DNA from: Echinometra lucunter
Taxonomy: Eukaryota > Echinodermata > Echinoidea > Camarodonta > Echinometridae
Length of the DNA: 64,000 nt
Direction of reading: 5' to 3'
NCBI GenBank assembly: GCA_029962745.1
Contig: CM057162.1
Location: forward strand, 5,215,802-5,279,801
Below the pieces are notes generated by a model. The model saw only the letters and a program-made list of their open reading frames with translations. It searched no databases and had not been told where the DNA came from. Made by a program: the position numbers and the translations under genes. Of the stretch, positions 57,025 through 64,000 are shown piece by piece (position 1 is the stretch's first letter; each line of letters begins with the position of its first letter).

Positions 57025-57240
57025 TGCCTTTTTCATTTCAACACAGTGGCACAGCACATTGCACAAATAGCACAGACTCGGTTTCAAACTTATCCAAGCT
57101 AGGAAGACAAAAAGTTAGACCTGGAAACTTGACTTATCCAAGCTAGGAAGACAACAAGATAGACCTGGAAACTTGACTGCAGGAACAACTGTATTTTTCC
57201 AGTAGATGCGGTATAAAGGTATAAAGGTATAAAGTCTATT
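57025..57240 (+). repeat. LINE 3' UTR with a 44-bp duplication and (TATAAAGG)n tail
   Basis: cttatccaagctaggaagac occurs at 57089 and again at 57133, in a direct repeat of 44 bp. ggtataaaggtataaaggta at 57210-57234 is a short tandem tail, as CR1-like elements have instead of poly-A. Confidence 0.75.
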
Positions 57241-57544
57241 TATGCAAATACCGATTACCTTCCGGGATACCGAATGGGTTCGCCAAAATTTTAGCACGGC
57301 GTCGGGTCTGGCTAATCCAAGGGCTTTTCCTACATTTCATGTTATAAAAAATTAAAAGTGGATGGTATTATCAGTTTGTAGGTTTTTAATTTCAGATTTG
57401 AAATAGCCTAGGTTTAACTTTGTATTTATTGTGTGGAAAAATGGATGCTCTGTTTAGGCTTTCCATAGCCTAGCATTTGCAGTAGTGAGTAGATTAGATA
57501 GATACTTAGATTCATGAATATGACTTTTACTGTATTAAAGGGCA

Positions 57545-57860
57545 AAACTCAGGGCAAACCCGCAGAATAGGGGACCAGATGAGCGTACTGTATTCATTTC
57601 AAGCAAATGTACCCCAGCGGCAGTGGCAGTAAAAGTAATATGTACAAAAATCTGAGTATGATTTTGACGACATTTCTGGCCAAAATCAAAATTTTTTTAT
57701 CAAATAACTGGAAATTTGAGAGCTGAGAGGACAACTTGTACATGTTTGTAAGAACATGATTTACTACTAATAAAAACATTTGGAAGTCATTTTGAACTAT
57801 GGCCTTGTCCCATACCAGCCATTTTCGTGGCTGTAATCTGGGCCGGGCTTGGCACTCTTA
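57545..57860 (+). repeat. Dispersed repeat, copy 2
   Basis: Collinear blocks with 34388-34740 (agaatagggga, tattcatttc, catttctggccaaaatcaaa, aagtcattttgaac, gccttgtcccatacc). Confidence 0.6.
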
Positions 57861-58352
57861 CTACAAAAGTGTAATGACTACTGCATACTGTGCATAGTGA
57901 AACTTCACCTCACATTCTGAAGCATTAAGTCTCTTACAGTGCAGTTGGTAGTTAACCCTGATATTAACTTGATTTTAAGAAAAGCAGGAGAAATAAAGAC
58001 AAAACAAAATAAAATAAAGATCATTCAAGTTTATGGAAAATCTTGTTATAGCTTATCCTGTTGACTTCTGATTCCTCTAATTCCCATTCACTTAATACAG
58101 GGGCCATCTGGTTACGGTAGGCAATGGGTTAATATACAAAAGTTATGAATCTTTAAGGGTTGTAATTGATCAAATACAAATAGGCAATTTATGACATTTT
58201 TTTTTAGGTCTTCTGACTTCTCTCCCATCTGCTCTGCACAGATTGATTATGCCTTCAAAAGGGACATTCTTATTTTCGTTGGATTTTCATTTCTCTCATT
58301 TGTTTCCATTCTTTCATTTCACCATTTTTATAAAAACATAAGCTTATGAGCC
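57861..58352 (+). other. 5' flank of PRDM-like gene B
   Basis: AT-rich; probable promoter or intron before the first coding exon. Acceptor candidate aaaacataag just before the ATG. Confidence 0.35.
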
Positions 58353-58596
58353 ATGGAAGGAAACTACCAGCCTGGTTTCTACTGCCCCGACAGAGCTCAG
58401 CAAGAAAGACATGAACATTCCCAAACACCGCAACAGCAACAACAGCAACAGCATCATGTTGCACCCTATCCCCTGGACCTACCTGCATACCACCCACCAA
58501 TGTCTCATCACCAATCTCAATTTGTTACCACTCAGCCACTTGGAGCGTTCCCTGCAACACTTCCTGTGTCATCCATACTTAGCTCCATGTATCATG
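58353..58596 (+). CDS. PRDM-like B exon 1
   Basis: MEGNYQPGFYCPDRAQQERH with a Gln run; donor catg|gtaata, phase 1. Confidence 0.85.
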
Positions 58597-61500
58597 GTAA
58601 TAACTTTTGCTGAGATGCCTCCATACAGTCTCTTTGAAAAATTTGTCTGTATGTTTAATACTAGGAGTACCTGGTATTTGGTACATACATGTAGGCAAAC
58701 ATTATGGTCAATTACAGTTTAAAAAATGTTTCTTTGTACAGGTATTGAAGATTACAGTGTAGTTTGTAGGTGGAAAGTGATTTTTAGGAATTTCCCTCCA
58801 GTAGCCTGTTATTTAAATCAGTAATCATCCTGCTAGCTATTCCTGTATGCCTCAGAAGAGTTCACTGGATTGCTGTCACATTATTGCTGTATGTATTAGT
58901 AATGGTAGAAGGAGGAGAAGTATTTCATAATTTCATTATTTTTGTCATTATGATTATTATTGTTATTTTATTTGGCATTTTATACATAGATTTAAACAAA
59001 CATGGTATAAACATCAAATTATATATTGGCCATCCTCCCCAAACCCAACCTGGTGCAACCATAACTGATCACAATATATAATTGCAACAGTGATATTGAT
59101 ATTGTTATTTCTATTTTTGTCATTATTATTAATATCATTTTTTAAATATTCTATTACTGTGTTTATCTGCTATTGTAGCAACCAACAAACTTGTATCAGT
59201 TTTGTGAAGGTTATCTCTTTTCATCTGAAAGATTCCGCTCCAGGGCTTTCCAACTCAAATCTTGTCCACCAAGCTCATCAGCAGCCAGCAGTTACAGTCA
59301 GGGGTCAAGTAGTCAAATCATCAACTCCATCAACAAACTTTGCCTCACCAGTAACAACTCATGGACAACCTTTAGACAGCAACACACCACAAGGTGAATC
59401 TCTTATTTAAAAGTGTCAGCATTGCCTGTGTATCAATTTATGTTAGTACAATAAACATTATGTAGTGTATGTGTTTAACTTAACGTTTTGAATACAAAGC
59501 CCGAGATAAGTGAGGCCAGGGCCTGTGAAGAATGTGTCGTATACTGAAATAAAACCTTGCTTTTTCAGGTTAATGCACATCTCTTTAATACTTTGTAAGG
59601 AAGTCTGTGGCATCTGTGCATTATCTTCCTTTTTACACTCTGCGCTCATTCTCTACAGCAATGAAAACCCATTTATTTCAAGAGCATATATTCAGTATCC
59701 GTCATAAATACCACCTTACATGTCTTTTATTGCTTTCACACCAAGGTACGGTCGCTGCGACCGATGAAATCATAATGTGAAAGCATTTCATCGGTCGGTG
59801 AGGCACTTCAGCGACCGATCGCGACCGATGCAAGCTAGATGTGAAAGCACATCGTACTCAGCGACCGATCGAAATGCAATGACCCCCATACATGCCTACG
59901 CACTATCTCTACTTCCGCTTCCGGCTAGGTCAGCTATACAGCGACCGATCGCTCTGGGCCTGACCAAATTTTGACGGAGGTGTGAAAGCACTTCCGATCG
60001 GTCGCTGGGTACGGTCGCAGTGACCGTACCTAGATGTGAAAGCAGTATTAGATTACGTACTCTATTTTATGTCAAAATGATCCATTTATGATGTAAGGGT
60101 AGTATTCGTAAACACAACAGTATACTTAGCATGATTGTAAATACCAAATGCTGTCTTATACTAACTGCCATATATCATGTACGTAAATCCATTTATAAAA
60201 CGAGTTTAGTATTCATTGTTGTAAGGGCACCACACCTTACTAGCAACATTGCTATCTAGTGGTGTCCTATTACCAAAGATATGTGTGTATCTAATGTATA
60301 TAGTATTGTGATCAATTTTTGGTAATAAAGTTCTTTCATTCATTCATTCATTCATTCATAATAGCTGTCTTCTAAGCTTTTGTCAGCCTTCCCCTCTTGG
60401 GAATATACTTTTCATTACGTTGTCTTCTTGTGAAAATGTTTTTTTAAGGCTTGCTCAGATATGAGGCGACAAATCCCCGCAACAAATCCCCGCAACATTT
60501 TTAGTTTCAAACAAAACAAGCGCAACAAACCAACCCACATTAGCGCGTCTATCAAATACTATCAAAAACTATCAAATAAAAGAGAGTTTTATCAAAAGAC
60601 AAACCGAAGACAACATATTTTGAGCTAACTTTGATTGATCCACAGCTTTTTGCAGCCAAGTGACAAAAAAAAAAATGTCTCCTCCCTCGGTGACATTTTA
60701 TTTGTGGCCTCATACCCCATTGACTTGTACACTAAAAATGTTGCGGGGATTTGCCTCCTCATATCTGAACAAGCCTTTAGAGTATCAGTAGAAATATCCG
60801 TGAGAGAACTGCAGATTCACCAGCATTCAAGCTGAATTATTGTATATTTTCATATCATTTCATTTTCAGACCGAACAGCAATTGAGCAAGATCATTCTGG
60901 ACAAACGCAGTCTAATGAACAGGGAGAACGGTCTCAAACCTCCACACCTCAGTCTAGAGCAAGTCCCTCCGCCTCAAACAACTCGGCCACTGAGCCTCCC
61001 CTTCTCACAGCACTCAGTCTGATAAAACGTCGGACGTTTCCGGCGAGTCCAGATCTTCCTTCAGCCCTCTCCTTCAAACGGACATCACAGGACAGGGTTG
61101 AGGGAGTGGTTGCTAAGGAAACGATAGAGAAAGGAGTAGAGTTTGGTCCATATACGGGAACTCTGATGAGTGAGGAAGAGGGTTGTTCAAAGGATTCGAC
61201 ATGGGAAGTGAGTATAGTGGAAACTTGTTATAACAGCTCAGAAATAACAAGACTCCTGATATAACAAGATGAATTTCCTGGGGGTGTTTCATAAAGCTGT
61301 TCGTAAAGTTACGCATGACTTTATGAATGACTTGAATATGACGTGTCAAATGGGATGCCAAAAATTTTTCCTGATGTCTTAACAAATTATGACTGCAATT
61401 TCCAAATCAGGCAAATCTCAATTAAATTGTGGCAAAAATATAATTCGCAATGGAAATGTTTGTAAACAAGAGTAAAGTTAATCTACATGTACATATTTCA

Positions 61501-64000
61501 CCTTTAGCTGGTGCAGTTTATAATGATTGAGAATCGCATATGGCTTGCCATATTCAAGTGTTATGTAGTCATTCGTAACTTTACAAACAGCTTTATGAAA
61601 CACCTCCCAGGTCCAGTTCCTTTATGCTCTTTTTATTCTGATATAATGAGATTCCTGATATTACACGGTAATTTTCATGCTCCAGGGCCCCGTAACACAA
61701 AGATTTGCAATCGTAAAGTTGTAACAGCCAATCGAGACCATTGTTTCATGCGCATCTCGTTCAAAAAGGTGATCCTAGACCAATCAGAATGGTTGTTTTA
61801 AATTTGCGATTGATCGCAAACCTTTGTGTTACGGGCCCCATGGGTCCTCATTTTAGTGAGTATCCACTGTAATACACCATAAAGCTTTGTGCCTCAGTGC
61901 TTCATCTTTGATCTATCCAATATTTCTGCAGCAAAATAGATTCACAGTTCACACACAAGTCAGATTCATAGAATCTTGTTAATTAAGCTTCATATGGAGT
62001 TCCACGGCAGAGATCTTATGGGCCAATTTGTAGTCACATGCATTTCCGTGATATATTTTCAGTGAAGTGTACCGGAAAGACCATTTTAGAGTACTTTGAA
62101 CCTTGAACCTTGAAGAGATAATCCCTTTCAGCAGCAGCTACTTTAAGCTATCCCAGGATGATTTGATATCATGTACAATTTCATAAATACAAATTCTGGT
62201 CGACATGCATGTACATGTACTCGACATATCTGTTTGTCAGGCCGTAATTCCGTATTTAACAAAATATCATTTCCAGAACATTTCTAGTACTATAATACTT
62301 TCTCATTGTTATATTTAAAGAGATTTGTGTAAATCCAGATTATTGATATGTCTTGTTTATTTGTAAAATTCTTGCTCACACTCATATACCTGAATCAAGG
62401 CTATAATTTCTGTAGGCTCAGTTTCATAAATTTATGAGAATACCGGTACAATACTTTTATCATTCTCAATTTTGTTGTGATCTCAGGTTTGTATCTCTGG
62501 TAAAGTGTTTTTCTATATTGATGGCTCTACGACGTGGATGTCGCATCTAAGATGCGCACAGAGTGAGGAAGAACAGAATATAGAAGCCTTTCAGTACTAT
62601 GGGGAAATCTACTTCAGAAGCACAAAGGTCATTGAACCTGGAAGTGAATTGAGGGTGTTCTACAGTGAGGAATATCAGAAACGTATTGGAATCCACACTA
62701 GATTGAATAAACTCAGTTTTAAACATGGTACGTTGAAGACACTCATGCTTTCTTTTCTTACAGAAGAATTGTGTTGAATTACTAGGACATTTAAAAGTAT
62801 CCGACGCAAGCCTCACGTAACCTCTGCACTACGTCTTCTAATAACATAATGTCATCTGTGATTTCATCATTATATTATAAAAACTGGTAAATTCTGATAT
62901 CAGTGATCTATTCTTAATGCTTGTATGTAACTACGATAATCAAAGCAATTTGAATTTGGATTTAACTATTTTGAATGAATTGATTTCTTCTGCTCACTGA
63001 TGTTCAATAACTTTCTGATGTTTCAATATTTAAGTCTTTGTTTTATTAAATTATATCTTCACCAAGAATTTCAGAGTGGTATAATCTGTAAGGAAAAAAT
63101 AATGCAAATCATTTTACTAATAACAGATAGATCCTAGCTAGCTACATACACACACCGATATTAAACTATAGTTAGCCATACTCTATGAGGAACTTCAAAT
63201 ACAGTTTTGTTGGGATTGTGGAGGACTCCTTTGAAATATGTTCTAAGAAGTGCAAATTTCTTTTTCTCATTGTTTCAGATGCACAAAAGTTTCAGTGTGG
63301 CCTGTGTGATGGTCTGTTCACATCGTCCAAGCTTACCCTGAGACACTTGCGATGTGAACACTCCAAAGATGGACAGAATGAAGCATATCCTGTGCTGATA
63401 TGGAAGAAGAAAATGAAGAAGAGAACAGTTGATGCTGACGTCAGTGACCAACAAGATTTACCAAAGGAGAATGAACCTAGCGACCAGAAAGAGCCAGAGT
63501 TGAAATGTAAAACTTGTGAGAAAGTCTTCCCGTCCCTTGGCATACTGCGGGAGCATGAGCTGTTCCATAACTTTAGTGTGGGTCCTTCTTGTCCTGTATG
63601 TGAGAAGAAAGAAAAGAATGCTCAAACTCTTGAGGAACATATGAAGAAGCATGGACCAGTGGAATTCAAGTGTCACGACTGCAACCGTAACTACAAATCA
63701 AGGTCTACACTCCGCAAGCACTTGAATGATCATCATGGTCATCAGTGTCGAATCTGTTTAGAAAGGTTCCCTTACAAGACAGACTGCAGGAAACACGAGC
63801 AGACGCACCAAGCTTTAGCTTCATCAAATTCTGCTTTAAAGAGTAAATCAAATGCAAGAAAGACTCCTATACCTCCACCAGCACCCGATGGGCCAAAGGA
63901 CATGCTTGGTAAAACTGTTAATTACTACGAGCGACCCTTTAAGTGTCGCTTCTGTCCAAAGAGATACAGTTTGCGTAGTGGCGCCAGGAACCATGAGAAA
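58353..64000 (+). CDS. PRDM-like gene B: tandem paralogue, PR/SET plus zinc fingers, cut by window end
   Basis: Exons 58353-58596, 59232-59393, 60870-61207, 62487-62727 and 63279 to past 64000. Phases 1,1,0,1 are identical to gene A and exon 4 has the same 241 nt. At least 569 residues: Gln/His-rich N-terminus, variable Ser/Pro-rich middle, PR/SET domain (about 215-315) with VEGVVAKETIEKGVEFGPYT, TWMSHLRCAQSEEEQNIEAF, EIYFRSTKVIEPG and ELRVFYSEEY, then zinc fingers CGLCDGLF, CKTCEKVF, CPVCEKKE, CHDCNRNY, CRICLERF and a cut CRFCPKRY. The linker before finger 6 (PAPDGPKDMLGK) matches gene A. It arose by tandem duplication. The same SET substitutions as in A are present. The stop codon lies outside the window. 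Confidence 0.9.
59232..59393 (+). CDS. PRDM-like B exon 2
   Basis: Acceptor catctgaaag, donor caag|gtgaat; phase 1-1. Ser/Thr/Gln-rich, 96 nt shorter than in gene A. Confidence 0.82.
59731..60044. mobile_element. MITE, 314 bp, with repeated gcgaccgatcg motifs
   Basis: Ends tgctttcacaccaaggtac and the inverted gtacctagatgtgaaagca. Inside, gtgaaagca and cagcgaccgatcg-type motifs recur about five times in both orientations. Confidence 0.82.
60334..60360. repeat. (CATT)n microsatellite
   Basis: Six cattcatt units. Confidence 0.95.
60446..60777. mobile_element. MITE, 332 bp, gene B intron 2
   Basis: Ends aaggcttgctcagatatgag and ctcatatctgaacaagcctt are inverted; inner gcaacaaatccccgcaac and gttgcggggatttg pair too. 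Confidence 0.85.
60870..61207 (+). CDS. PRDM-like B exon 3: start of PR/SET domain
   Basis: Acceptor cattttcag, donor gggaa|gtgagt, phase 1 to 0. Ends with the N-terminal SET part including EFGPYTGTLMSEEEG. Confidence 0.9.
61280..61608. mobile_element. Nested MITE 1, 329 bp
   Basis: Inverted ends gggggtgtttcataaagctg and cagctttatgaaacacctccc-type, then cgtaaagttac pairing with gtaactttac. Confidence 0.82.
61685..61839. mobile_element. Nested MITE 2, 155 bp
   Basis: Inverted ends gggccccgtaacacaaag and ctttgtgttacgggcccc, then tttgcaatc pairing with gattgatcgcaaa. Confidence 0.85.
62487..62727 (+). CDS. PRDM-like B exon 4: C-terminal PR/SET domain
   Basis: Acceptor tgatctcag, donor catg|gtacgt, phase 0 to 1, 241 nt. 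TWMSHLRCAQSEEEQNIEAF, YYGEIYFRSTKVIEPG and RVFYSEEYQKRIGI. Confidence 0.93.
63279..64000 (+). CDS. PRDM-like B exon 5 (partial): zinc fingers
   Basis: Acceptor cattgtttcag, phase 1, open to the window edge. Knuckle FQCGLCDGLFTSSKLTLRHL, four complete fingers, linker, and a sixth finger cut at NHEK. Confidence 0.93.

Larger units (their letters stand above)
61215..61870. mobile_element. pogo-like MITE interrupted by two younger foldback elements
   Basis: tagtggaaacttgttataac at 61214 and gtgagtatccactgta at 61870 are the outer ends, with taacaagactcctgatataa-like interior as in the 20070 element. The interior is split at 61280-61608 and 61685-61839 by complete TIR elements. Confidence 0.7.

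Overview
The window looks like a piece of a marine invertebrate deuterostome genome, most likely an echinoderm. This is inferred from short exons in long AT-rich introns, GT-AG splice sites, a Bsx-type homeobox gene, PRDM-type PR/SET zinc-finger genes, CR1-like non-LTR retrotransposon fragments, abundant foldback/MITE elements and very frequent GA/CT, CA and trinucleotide microsatellites. It is a draft assembly: three gaps of exactly 500 N (1675-2174, 13771-14270, 41199-41698) look like placeholders. Nothing prokaryotic is present (no operons, Shine-Dalgarno sites or CRISPR).

Left part (1-15.9 kb): a tandem satellite of about 290 bp with tRNA-like segments (1-1.22 kb), then quiet sequence, a LINE ORF1 (5.54-6.28 kb), a possible small three-exon gene (7.83-9.45 kb), a 492-bp tandem duplication carrying a tRNA-like A box (9.83-10.82 kb), and a LINE endonuclease/reverse-transcriptase ORF (12.14-13.77 kb) broken by a frameshift and a gap. 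Two related sequences in inverted orientation at 6.75 and 12.09 kb lie between the LINE ORF1 and ORF2. They may bound a 5.3-kb insertion into one LINE.

Middle (15.9-41 kb): a very large C2H2 zinc-finger exon (15.92-19.24 kb, + strand). Next comes a complete seven-exon gene on the minus strand (29.55 to 22.41 kb) that I assembled from splice signals and phase: signal peptide, a 15-nt microexon, three Ig domains and a hydrophobic GPI-type C-terminus, 329 aa. It is followed by a three-exon Bsx homeobox gene on the plus strand (33.49-38.81 kb, about 352 aa).

Right part (42-64 kb): two tandem, same-strand paralogues with identical five-exon layouts (42.99-50.39 kb, 782 aa; 58.35 kb to beyond the window end). 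Each has a Gln/His-rich N-terminus, a PRDM9-like PR/SET domain split over two exons, and a zinc-finger exon. Both paralogues carry the same substitutions at SET positions important in PRDM9. The large zinc-finger exon at 16 kb begins with the same phase and a similar first zinc knuckle, so it may be a third, older relative without a visible PR/SET domain. Introns and spacers here are packed with terminal-inverted-repeat elements, including a near-perfect 1-kb palindrome, a minisatellite-bearing element whose units contain nuclear-receptor-like half sites, and a nested set of three elements.

The genes do not form one pathway. They are independent loci: putative chromatin/DNA-binding regulators (PRDM-like and zinc-finger genes), a neural-type homeobox gene and a cell-surface Ig protein.
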